A DNA stretch of 64,000 nucleotides from Juglans regia (taxonomy: Eukaryota > Streptophyta > Magnoliopsida > Fagales > Juglandaceae), in the NCBI RefSeq assembly GCF_001411555.2, contig NC_049904.1, forward strand, positions 27,603,370-27,667,369, written 5' to 3'. The notes under the pieces are model-generated. The model saw only the letters and a list, made by a program, of their open reading frames with translations. It was not told the origin of the DNA and searched no databases. Positions 22,344-33,000 of this stretch are shown here, piece after piece (position 1 is the stretch's first letter; each line of letters opens with the position of its first letter). The position numbers and the translations under genes were made by a program.

Positions 22344-23778
22344 ATGCAAGGGAATCAGTCTCTAGAAGAGACTACGGGCACTTCTAATAGGGCCCGACTG
22401 GAAGTTCTAGAGGATCGCACCAACAAGATTACTTCAATTCTTGAAGGTGTCACCAACAACATTGCAGAACTACGTGTGGCCATGGAGAGTTCTAATAAGG
22501 ATAACTAGAGGGCCATGGATGCTATAAGGAGAGAGGCGAACACCACATTGGAGTGGATAGAGAGGAGACTGGTTGAAAATCGCCATGGGGCATTCCACCA
22601 AGGGGACGATGCATATGTTGATGGACTAGAAACTAGTGTGACCGAGTCAATGCATGCAGTCCCAAGGCAAGATTTGACGCATGGTGGCCGTGTGGAGAAC
22701 CACCAAGGGTATGCAGAGAGATGGATCCCGAATCAAGCCTTCGAGGAAGAGGACCCAATGGCTGACTTTCATCATGAGCATGAACAAGGCTTTGAGGAGC
22801 CTTACCAACATGAACAGCCAAGAGCATGGGGAAGACAGCCAAACCGTGGGCCACATTATGAAAGAGAGAACTATGAAGACCGAAGGGGCAACCGGACTCA
22901 GGATTGGGGACCCAAACGGCCTAAGGTCGACTTTCCCAAGTATAGCGACGGTGATCCTTATGAGTGGTTGGACAAGGTCCACCACTACTTTCAAACATAT
23001 GATATCCCACGCCATGAGAGGGTGTCAATAGCCTGCTTTTACCTTGAAGGCAGGGCTGGAAAATGGTGGCGTTGGATAAAGGACTAGTATGATAAGGATC
23101 ACATGAGGCTGGGGTGGACAGCCTTTGAGAAAGAACTCCTTAGTCAGTTCGGACCATCACCAGTTGTCAATCACCATAGGCAACTGGCCAAGCTAAGGTA
23201 AGAGGGCAAGGTCCAACACTACATCGAGGAGTTTAGGCAATTATAGATTATGGTTAGGGCTGGTTTGAAGAAGCTTTGATTGGCACTTTCATTGATGGTT
23301 TGAAACCTTGGCTTGCCAAGGAAATCAAACTTAGACAACCCACAAGACTTCAAGAAGTGATGAAGATGGCTGAAATCCTTGAAGAAAGCCGTGCTAGTGA
23401 GCGGCGCCCAACAAAGACATGGGGAGCAAGTCTTTCAATACTGTGCAAACCAAAGTCTTTTGGAAGGGAAGGGACACAGCAACCACCACCTCCAAACCGA
23501 AGCCTGAGATCAAGAAGTTGACTAGTGAAGAGGTGCAGGAGCCCATCAAGAAGGGCCTGTGTTTTAAGTGTGTAGACAAATGGAGCCTTGGTCACAAGTG
23601 CAAGGCAGCTCAAGCCTTGTTTATGTTTGAAGATGAGCCAAGTGATGATGAGTCGGAAGGCAGCAGTGAAGCGTCTAGCCAAGAGGAAGAATCCAAGGAA
23701 GCCAAATCTGGTAATACACTGGAGGAGGCCGAGCTATCATTGAATGCCATGGCTGGCATTTCTAAACCACGTCCATGA
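22344..23778 (+). pseudogene. Retrotransposon gag, disrupted
   Basis: It begins at the ATG of MQGNQSLEETTG (22344). The capsid region has GDPYEWLDKVHHYFQTYDI and FYLEGRAGKWW (near 22950-23075). The zinc knuckle CFKCVDKWSLGHKC lies near 23560-23605. Lesions are in-frame stops at 22506-22508, 23085-23087, 23199-23201 and 23244-23246, and frameshifts near 23255, 23420 and 23770. In intact elements gag packages the RNA into virus-like particles in the cytoplasm. Confidence 0.88.
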
Positions 23779-26700
23779 GGTTAATGGCATGGGTGGGCAA
23801 GTATGAAGTGACATTGCTGGTGGAAAGTGGTTCCACCCACAACTTCATTAATTCTAGTATCGTTAGCAAGGTTGGTCTCAATCCCAACCCTATTCCACCA
23901 TTTGAAGTGAAAGTTGTAAGTGGTGACAAACTCCAGTGTGAGGCCCTCATTCGTGAAGTTAAGATGAATGTGCAAGGAGTACGAATTGTAGCAGACTTGC
24001 ATGTGTTGCCGTTGGTTGGCCTTGACCTAGTCTTGGGGAATGCTTGGCTTAAGAGCCTTGGCAAGGTCATCCATGATTATCATAACATGACAATGGAGAT
24101 TAAGCTTGGCTCCAAGAAGCGGCTTTGGACAGCCATTCCTAGTAAGGAAATCAAGTCTTGCGAGGCTTTAATGTTTGAGAAGTTATGCAAAGGTGGGGCA
24201 CATTGCTTCGCCATAGTAGTGGCCAAAGAGGATGTACTGAGGCAAGTCGAGAACAAGGGATAGGAGAACACTCACGGGGAATTAGAGCTACTACCCGAGG
24301 AAGTCAGGCCAGTGTTAGAAGCCCACAGGGGGGTACTTGATGTACCCACCACACTCCCACCTCCTAGGGAGTTTGACCACCGCATTCGGCTAGTAGATGA
24401 AGCAAAGCTAGTCAATGTGCCACCTTATAGATATGTCCACTTTCAAAAGGAAGAAATTGAAAGGCAGGTGGATGAGATGCTGAAGAGTGGCCGTATCCGC
24501 CCTAGCACCAGTCCCTTCTCTTCACCAGTGCTGTTGGTAAGGAAGAAGGATGGCACATGGAGGTTCTGTACTGATTATAGAGCTTTGAATGAAGCTATTG
24601 TTAAAGACAAATTTCCAATTCCCACAGTTGACGACATGTTAGACGAGCTACACGAGGCCACAGTGTTTTCCAAGTTGGACTTGAGGGCAGGCTACTATCA
24701 GATTCGAATGAATGAGGAGGACATCCATAAGACAGCCTTTAGGACTCACTCAGGTCATTATGAATACCTAGTGATGCCTTTTGGCTTGTGCAATGCGCCC
24801 TCAACTTTTCAAGCAGCAATGAATAGCATCTTCAAGCCACTACTTCAGAAGTTTGTGCTTGTCTTCTTTGATGACATCTTGCTTTACTTCAAGACCATTG
24901 AAGAATATAAGCAACACTTGGAAAATATGCTAACAATTCTGGAGGAGCATCATTTCTTCATTAAGGCCACCAAGTGTGCCTTCATGGAGAAGGAGTTGGG
25001 AGTACTTGGGCCACTTCATTTTGGGAGATGGTGTCAAAGTACATCAGAGGAAAATAGAGGCAATGGTAGATTGGTCTCTACCCAAGGACATCTCGGCTTT
25101 GAGGGGATTCTTGGGGCTCACAGGTTATTACAGACGGTTTGTCAAAGGCTATGGTCTCATAGCCAAGCCACTCACAACAATGCTCAAGAAGGACAGTTTG
25201 AGTGGACAGCCGAGGGTAGGGAAACCTTTGAAGAACTGAAGCGAGCAATGACCAAGACACCTGTGTTGGCGCTGTCCAACTTTGAGAGGCCGTTTGAAAT
25301 TTATACAGATGCAAGCAGTGAGGGCATCGGGGCTGTACTGGTGCAAGATCGAAGGCCTTTAGCCTTCATCTCCAAGGCACTCAGGCCTATGAAGAGAGCA
25401 TGGAGTACTTATGCCCGAGAACTGTTGGCAGTTGTGCATGCTGTCAAGGTATGGCGACCATACCTCTTGGGGCGCAAATTCACCATCATCACAGACCAAC
25501 AAGCCTTAAGGCATTTACTCCAGCAGAAAATAGTCACCCCTGAGCAACAGAAATTCCTTGTCAAGTTGCTAGGATTTGAGTACGACATAATCTATCAACA
25601 GGGTAAGGAAAACAAGGTGGCTAATGCCTTAAGCAGAAGGGAAGGCAGCCAACTACTTGAGACAGTTGGGGATAATGAGTCATCAAGTTTGGCATTGAGT
25701 GGGGCTGAATGGAGAGTATGGGACAAAATCGGAGAGGCTGCCCAATTAGATGCAAGGTCACTTGAGATTGTTGAGCTCTTGGATGCCCAAGGTCAAGGGG
25801 TTGTAGGCTTCAGTGTTAAAGATGGTCTCATCTTTTACAAGAATTATGTGTATGTGCCAAATGCCCCCAATCTTAGAAAAGAGATTCTTGATCACTTCCA
25901 CAACAGCAGGGAAGGTGGCCACTCAGGGTGGCTGAGAACTTATATCCGACTGAAGCATTTCTTTTATTAGGAGGGGATCAAGAGTGATGTCAAGGGACAA
26001 GTGGCTGGGTGTAACATCTGTCAAAAGGCCAAGTATGACTCAAGGCCAGCAGCAGGACTTCTCTAACCATTGCCAATTCCAAACAGGATTTGGGAGGACT
26101 TGGCAGTGGACTTTATAGAAGGTCTACCCATTAGTGGAGGGCATGAAGTGATTCTAGTGGTAGTAGACCGGCTAAGCAAGTATGCCCACTTCATTCCCCT
26201 ACATCACCCTTACACAGCCAAGTCGGTAGCCAAAGCCTTTATCCATAACATTGCCAAGTTGCATGGGTTTCCAAGGACCATAGTGTCAGATCGGGACAGG
26301 GTCTTTATGAGTTCATTTTGGAAGCCGCTTTTTGAGTTACAAGGCAGCAAACTCAAGGTGAGTTCCTCGTATCATCCACAAACAGATGGCCAATAAGAAG
26401 TACCATGATAAAGGAAGGCATGCCGTGACCTTCCAAGTGGGCGACTATGTTTACTTAAAGCTTAGACAGCTCAGGCAAAAATCCATGAGGAAGACCGAAA
26501 GTGCAAACCTGAACCAGAAGTTCTATGGGCCGTATAAAGTGTTGAAGAAACTCGGCAATGTGGCATACAAGCTTCAGCTTCCACCAAATTCACAATTGCA
26601 TCCGGTATTCCAAGTTTCCCTACTCAAGAAGAAGGTAGGGGACCCAAGTCTAAAGGGGGAGGAGTTACCCACAGTGGATCAAGAAGGAATGATCCTCATG

Positions 26701-26888
26701 AAGCCCAAAGAAGTACTCGGGTACAGGCTACATCGAAGGGGCAGAGGTAGATCCAGAATATGGCAAGCATTGATCCTATAGGAAGGAACATCAAGAGACG
26801 AAGCAACTTGGGAGGACTATGATGAGCTTGAGAAGAAGTATCCTCACTTGATCCTTGAGGGCAAAGATGTGCTAAAAGGGAGGAGGAA
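23779..26888 (+). pseudogene. Retrotransposon pol (protease-RT-RNase H-integrase), disrupted
   Basis: The protease has ESGSTHNFI near 23822, where the family has an aspartate as the first residue. The reverse transcriptase has FSKLDLRAGYYQI, MPFGLCNAPSTF and the catalytic VFFDDIL (24861-24881). The RNase H has IYTDASSEGIGAVL and TDQQALRHLL. The integrase has a HHCC-type region around GGHSGW...CNICQKAK and a core with AVDFIEGLP and SDRDRVF..SFW. Lesions are stops at 24261-24263, 25968-25970, 26064-26066 and 26778-26780, and a frame excursion between about 24995 and 25195 that returns to frame. An internal deletion at about 26390 joins YHPQTDGQ directly to the distal integrase region. A chromodomain-like end precedes the polypurine tract. 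Confidence 0.9.
26874..26888 (+). other. Polypurine tract
   Basis: AAAAGGGAGGAGGAA lies immediately before the TG of the 3' LTR, as expected for the plus-strand priming site of reverse transcription. Confidence 0.9.
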
Positions 26889-28474
26889 TGTCAAAACCCC
26901 AAGGCAGGAGGCCACGGGCCATGCCTTGACAAGCACCCTGTCATGCCCAAACAACCCATCAGAGGCTCTGTTGGCATGGCTTGATTGTCCACAGACCAAG
27001 CCCTTGGAGAATGCTAGGCCACGGTCACCCTCAACAGGCAATGCACAGTCAACGCACGCGCGAGCGAGGTTGTCACACCCTACTCAGCGCACGGCGAGAC
27101 TGCACGCATGCCTAGTGCGCACACGCAGAGCGGCCAGACTGCACACACGCCTAGTGCGCACGCGCAACGCACACACATGGGCTACGCGCACACACTGCAC
27201 GCATGCATGGCATGTGCATGAGCACAACGCACATGCATGGCCTGGGCACCAGCGCAGCGCGCGCATGCACAACCAACTTGGAATTGACGGCGTGGCTACC
27301 CAGCAGGCTGGCATGCCACTCAACGCCCTGGCCTTGGCCAGGGCCATGCCGACCAACTCCCAGGCCACACGGTCTGGGCCATGTTGTTCAACGCCCAAGC
27401 ACCATTAGCCTTGGCCATGTAGACCAACGCTCAGGCCCCTCTAGCCTGGGCCATGCAGCAGCCTGCCACACTCAAGGCCACCATGGTTCAACCAAGCATC
27501 ACACCAACAACGCCCAGCCCACACAATCTGGGCCACACATGCAGGGACCAAGGACCAGCCAGGGCTAACCCAGCAGGCCAACCTGAAGACCCACGCACAT
27601 CAGCAAGCTGCCCATGCCGTGGGCTCATCCAGGCCACCCATGGCTCACCAACGGCATGAGGCCTCAACCAAGAGGCGTGGAACCAGCAACTGTTATCTTC
27701 TTTGTAATTATTATTATTTGAATGTTAGTATAAATATGGTACTAGGCCATTGCATTTCGATATCTTTGAACATTTGGACAATTGACTTGTAAGCTTTGAA
27801 GGCACTCACGTGCTCTGACACTTAGGCTCCATTGGGTGCAATATGTGAATCCCAAAGGAGAAGGTTAACCCTGTGCAATTCGTGAATCAGGGTAACCCAT
27901 TGCTATCTTTATTTTCCCTATGTTAATGCAATTCTGAGGTATTTCAGTATCTTGGTTTGTTGTTTATTGCATTGCACTCCTCTTTGCTTCCTGATCATTT
28001 TGCTCTACTCGAGTGGAACAACACGTAAGGCAGCCACAAGTAGCCATTAAAGGGGGCTTAGCCTGCACCAGGCCACCATAGTTGAGTTGGAGCAAGGACA
28101 GGGACAAGCACAGTAGTTAGTGGTAACTGTCCAAGCCACACGCCCAAACTTAGACACTTGTCCAGCCATAACCACCTCCCTACTTTGCAGGAAGTAACCA
28201 CAAACATCAGAAGCTGCCTTAGCCAACCACCCATTTAGCCAACCCACAGCCAACCACCTACTTAACCGCTTAAAACCGCCCAACTGCTCTACACATGCAT
28301 GCATGCACGCCCACCAACATTTCGCCCAGAAACATCCTTTGAACACTCATCCAAGTTAATCCAACACCATACATAGCCATCACTGTCAAGCAAGTGGCAG
28401 ATCATGTCGGTCATCATGGCACAAGGAGGGGCGCAGCAGCTTAGCGTCTAGGGTCGTGACCGAGGTCCCTATCA
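26889..28474 (+). repeat. 3' long terminal repeat
   Basis: It is 1586 bp, beginning TGTCAAAACCCCAAGGCAGG and ending GGTCCCTATCA. It aligns with 20211-21761 throughout, with scattered substitutions. An extra GC-rich stretch near 27115-27150 looks like a duplication of the local CACACGCCTAGTGCGCAC word. The TATA-like AGTATAAATATGG is at about 27727-27739. Confidence 0.95.
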
Positions 28475-28479
28475 GATTC
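28475..28479. repeat. Right target-site duplication of the LTR retrotransposon
   Basis: GATTC here matches 20206-20210. Removing the element and one copy rejoins the host exon in frame through LPPVNL, which confirms the exact insertion point. Confidence 0.95.
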
Positions 28480-30595
28480 ACAGGTGGCAAGTCTGGTGCT
28501 AATTTCACTAGGTGGAAATTAGTAGCACTACTATTTTTACGAGCCTGATAAGGCCGAAAACAGAATGGGGATTTACTAATATTTGATGTCATACCAAAAG
28601 CTGGATGATTTTGTTTCATGGTATTAGATGCACAATTTGTAGCATGAGATGAACTAAAGGGATGCTGAGTATACTGTGACAATTGTGGAAGCTTATGCAT
28701 GATAGCAGTCTGGGATTGTGCTTCTCTAGATCCATTATAAGTTGATTGTTTCCTGATCGGAGTACTTCCTTGAGCCAGAGTATCCATAGGCAGGTTTTTT
28801 TCTTTTATATTTGAGCAAGGATGAGCAGAATTCATGGGACTGAAGGTACTGGGCCTCCAATCTGCTGAAAACGCCTGGTGCACATGAGCTTCACTAGCTT
28901 TATCTATGCTATCATCTCTGCTGTTATTCTCCCGACAAGCTTTTTCAGCTTGATTGTCCTGCACCAAACGCAACCACAGTATAAATTTACACCATCATCA
29001 ATGAGAGAAAAAAACCCTAAATTGCCCATTGATGAGATGAAGAACGGCTTTATTGCAAGGCTTGTGAGCTAAGCCCCAGCCTGAGGCCAAACTCTTTTCA
29101 CCTTGATGAACTGAGAGAAGGCTATATAACATAGAGATGCAAATACATAATTATATACTAATATGAACACATCTAGATGTTATCAATAGAAAAAAAATCA
29201 ATGTAATTCAATAAAAGGTTAAGAGCAAGCATTGTACTACAAAGTAATTCCATAATTCTGAATTTTGAATTCCATAATTTTAGACCCTCCACCCCATTCT
29301 ATTCAACATTACTATCAAACTTGAAAGCATAACAAGTGAAAAACAAGATTCTACTACGTGTATCAAGGCAGAGGCCAGCTAGTTTACAGCTCAAACCACA
29401 AATTTCGGGCTATGATGCAGGGGTATGCATACATTCTTTACTCGTGATAGGCAATTCAGACTGCATTGTCCAACCCATCAGAAACTCATTAGAATATTGT
29501 ATATATGATAGAAAGTTATGAAGGATCCAATGTCCATGTAGGTTTTCTGGCTTCAGAGGATAACAAACCTCCTTTTCAGATGTGGTTTGCCAACTTGGCA
29601 GATCTGCAGTTTTGCATTTTCTTCTTCTTGATTCATATAATCATCGCTTCTCCTTTTTTGCTGCATCCTGCTTATATGACCTCTGAGTTCCAAGGGCAAT
29701 GCGCCACTGCCGAGGTAATAAGGATGGATCTCTATGTGGGACAACAAACTTCCACACAGACATCCAGTCCATTTTATAAAGCTTAAGTCCCTGAGTAATT
29801 TGCATCATATAGTAAATAATACACAATCATTCAAATGAAAATCTTGTTAAGAAAAATACTAATAATCAACAAAGCTCTTGATCGAATTTACCTCCTGAAT
29901 AGATGCTATCTCTTCCACAGTCAATGGAGAGGTTTTCATTCTCCGAACTGCCTGTATGAAGTAGAAACAACTACATTATATATTTATCAATTAAAAATGA
30001 GAACATGATCCAGAGACTTCTCCGGTAGATCAATCTGCCTCACCACTGTTCAAATAGTGCATTTGTTAAACAGAACTAAATACCATCTCTTGTAATGAAA
30101 TATGACAAAAAATTGTACCGTACAAATTTTTAACATCCTATTACCATAAATTTCTTTCAACCAGTCAACGTGACAAAACATTCAACTGAAGAGTCAAGAG
30201 TTCATTTCAAATCAATTTGATTAGAGACAGAAATCACAACCAAGAATGCAAGATTTTGGAGTAAATTGCAATCATAACTTGAGGTTATATTCATTCTTTC
30301 AGGAAAAAATCCACCTAGGATGACAATGAATAAGAATGAGAAGCTATAGATAAAGATAATTTATCTTCATTGTGATCTAGATTGTCGATATACCTTTATG
30401 GGATTTTCTGGTGCTTTAGATGAGCAGCGATTTTTTTGCCTAACGAAAATCTGCAACAAAAGTAGCACGAGTAAATTCAAATAGCCCATTATTGCCTAAT
30501 CATGAAACTTAGTTTGTACCATATTAATCCATTATCAATTGAAAAAACCTCAAAAACAGCACTATGAAACACTTTCTTTTCTCATACACACAGAG

Positions 30596-30627
<32 letters not shown>
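30596..30627. repeat. (GA)n microsatellite
   Basis: An almost pure GA run follows CACACAGAGAGC, in the intron between exons 3 and 4 of the GON4-like pseudogene. Confidence 0.9.
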
Positions 30628-30629
<2 letters not shown>

Positions 30630-30859
30630 AATCAAATACACTAACACCCATAGGTAAGAAAAATCACATCTATTGACAATAGTTAACCAAACAGCTAGGG
30701 ATTAAAACTGGAAAAGAAAGGTGGTAGGAATTAGGATCACTTTGATCAAGAGCACCTTCTCTAAATTTGCCTAAATATTTCTCCAATCAAAAAAATTTGC
30801 CTACATATTTCCTATCTTTGCTCCCATCCCAATAGCATGGCCAATCAAATAAAAAAACT

Positions 30860-32050
30860 ACATAGGGACTTTTTATGAAGCAGGCTTGGTGAAGAGTTAA
30901 AATTTCACCAAGTAAAGTGGGCAAGATGTGCTCTCCAATTTTTGAAGGTGGTTTGGGAGTTCGAAACTTGCTATTGTTCACTTGTGCCCTTCTTGGGAAA
31001 TGGCATGGTGGTACCAAAATGAGAGGTCTTATGGAATTATAAATTTGGGAGTACTTGGGGTGGACGTTGTTCTAATAAATGCATAGGCCATATTGGGTGG
31101 GCTTATGGAAGAATATCAAAAGAGGATGTGGGGTCCTTTTTAGTCAGGTGGGTAATGGCTCTAGGACAGTAGGACTACATTCTAGCATGAATTGTGGTGT
31201 AATGACAGAACCGTTAAGGATGTTTTCCCATAAATGTATAACATTGCACGTGTGCAGAAAGCTTCATTGGCTGATCTATTAAACTTCTCTAGTGACTCCC
31301 CCTAGTGGATTGTTCTTTTTTTTTAGCGGCCCAAAACTGGGGGGTCGATGCCTCACGAATTTCTACAACCTCTTTTACACTACTAGATTACGTCTTGGAG
31401 GGGCAGATAAGATGCTTTGGGCCTCTACCAAGAAATAGAATTCACTATCTGATCTTTCTATAAGGTCCTTATACCTCAGGATTGTAACCCATTCCCTTGA
31501 AAAGAATATTTGGCGAACTAAGGCAACTAAGGCACCTATGAGAGTAGCCTTTTTTCCTGGACAGCATTCTAAGAGCAAATCCTCACCATGGACAACCTAA
31601 GAAAATGCCACATCATTGTGATGGATCAGTGTTGAATATGCAAAAATAATGACTATTCTGAGGTTGTTAGTACAATGTGGAATGAATTTTTCACTCGAGT
31701 TGGGTTGGCTTGAGTATTTTTCAAAAGGATAGCAGACCTCTTCACCAATTGGAAAAGTTATATGATAGCTACAAATTGCAACAGTGTGGAAGATTATCTC
31801 TATTTGTATAGTGTAGTGTATTCGGGGAAAAATGAGTGATAGACATTTTGAGGTTCGTGAGCAGACATTGAAGGAGCTTAAAACTTTCTTCTTTAATGCT
31901 TTGCTCCTTTGGTAGCTTCCATAGATTGTAATGGGCTGAGTTTCCATGATCTTCTTATCTCTTTTCCTATTTTTAATTTAAGCATTTGTCTTGCACACTA
32001 CCTATTTACTGGGGCAATGCCTTCATTAATAACTTTATAAAAAAAAAATT
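30860..32050 (+). mobile_element. LINE (non-LTR retrotransposon) 3' remnant
   Basis: Plus-strand translation in shifting frames shows the C-terminal, zf-RVT-bearing part of plant LINE polyproteins. These are HRPYWVGLWKNIKRG..FSQVGNGSRTV (about 31079-31170), ADKMLWASTKK (about 31400), EKNIWRTKATKAPMRVAFFPG (about 31497-31560), and LKTFFFNALLLW close to the end (about 31877). Reading is broken by several stops. An A-rich run (about 32038-32048) may be the remnant of the poly(A) tail. It lies antisense inside an intron of the GON4-like pseudogene. Confidence 0.78.
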
Positions 32051-32276
32051 CTGAACAATTTCACACCTACAGTAATTCTGATCCAAGAGAATAAAAGATG
32101 AAGAATTTTTTTTATAAATAAATAAAAGGTGAAGACTTTAATTGCACACCCTTAGACAAAAAAAATCTGAACAATTTCCCACTTATAGTAATTCTGATCC
32201 AAGAGAATAAAATATGAATTTGTTTTAATAAATGAATAAACAGTGAAGACTCTATTTGCACACCCTTAGACAAACA
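32050..32276. repeat. 117-bp tandem duplication
   Basis: Copy 1 (about 32050-32166) and copy 2 (about 32167-32276) share TCTGAACAATTTC, CAGTAATTCTGATCCAAGAG/TAGTAATTCTGATCCAAGAG and TTGCACACCCTTAGACAAA. The duplication abuts the 3' end of the LINE remnant. Confidence 0.85.
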
Positions 32277-32828
32277 AATGGTTCCCTCCCTTGAGTCCCT
32301 GCTTAGCAGCAATGGCAGGACGAATTGAAACACAAATGTATAACCAAGCTTAAGAGTTTGTCTGGATAATGATTACCAGAAAATATTTGCATTTAGAATA
32401 CATTATCTAGACATAAATTACCTGACGCTTCAATTTGCATGGAAGAAAACGTTGTTGAATCGCCTTCCAATCCGTGTTATATTCCATCAACCCCAGTGCC
32501 GACAGCCTGCATTGAATCCCAACATAAAACAAGAGAAACTTCACAAACGTCTCTTACAATTTTGTTAAACTTCTAGATTGTCACTAGCCACCAGGCCTGT
32601 TGAAGTAATTAAAGGAAACAAACAAGCAACACAAAAGGCTAATGCCTAACACCATCATCAAGAATAAATAAGATTTCTTGGGATTTGGGAACTACAATGC
32701 AAAAAACTATTGGTCATTTTATCCCTATTAATAATTGAGTGCTGATACACACACAGACAGGATGCATGGGATGTATGTGGTAGTAGGCAAAAAAATACTG
32801 TTCCTTACTGTACACATGAACTTTGTTT

Positions 32829-33000
32829 AGTTTGGATCCCAAACTCATCTCAACTCATCATTACAACTTTTTCAAATTCTAACACAAAATATAATAAACA
32901 ATTCAACTTTTTCAAATCCCAAAATAATAATAATATTAAAAAATAATATTCTAACAATATTTTATCATCTCAACTCAACTCAATTCAACATCTAAACGCA
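32829..33000. mobile_element. MITE-like repeat, family A
   Basis: The left end reads AGTTTGGATCCCAAACTCATC and the right end CTCAACTCAATTCAACATCTAAACG, so GTTTGGAT pairs with ATCTAAAC. The interior carries CAACTTTTTCAAATTCTAACACAAAATATAAT, as in the other family A copies. It sits in an intron of the GON4-like pseudogene. Confidence 0.65.

Larger units (their letters stand above)
20211..28474 (+). mobile_element. Ty3/gypsy LTR retrotransposon, chromodomain type, inactive
   Basis: This is a complete 8264-bp insertion bounded by two LTRs (TGTCAAAACC...CCTATCA) and 5-bp duplications GATTC. The order between LTRs is gag, zinc knuckle, protease, reverse transcriptase, RNase H, integrase and chromodomain remnant, which is the Ty3/gypsy order. 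The knuckle CFKCVDKWSLGHKC and the chromodomain-like TWEDYDELEKKYP tail point to a chromovirus. I cannot assign the clade. Element sense is plus, opposite to the host gene it interrupts. The element is coding-dead, with multiple stops, frameshifts and a deletion. The LTRs differ at scattered sites, mostly transitions, and by a few indels, so the insertion is not recent. Confidence 0.96.

Noticed and set aside
22647..23015. Antisense ORF of 122 codons within gag
   Set aside because: It is a shadow of the gag reading frame on the other strand, with no recognised protein features.
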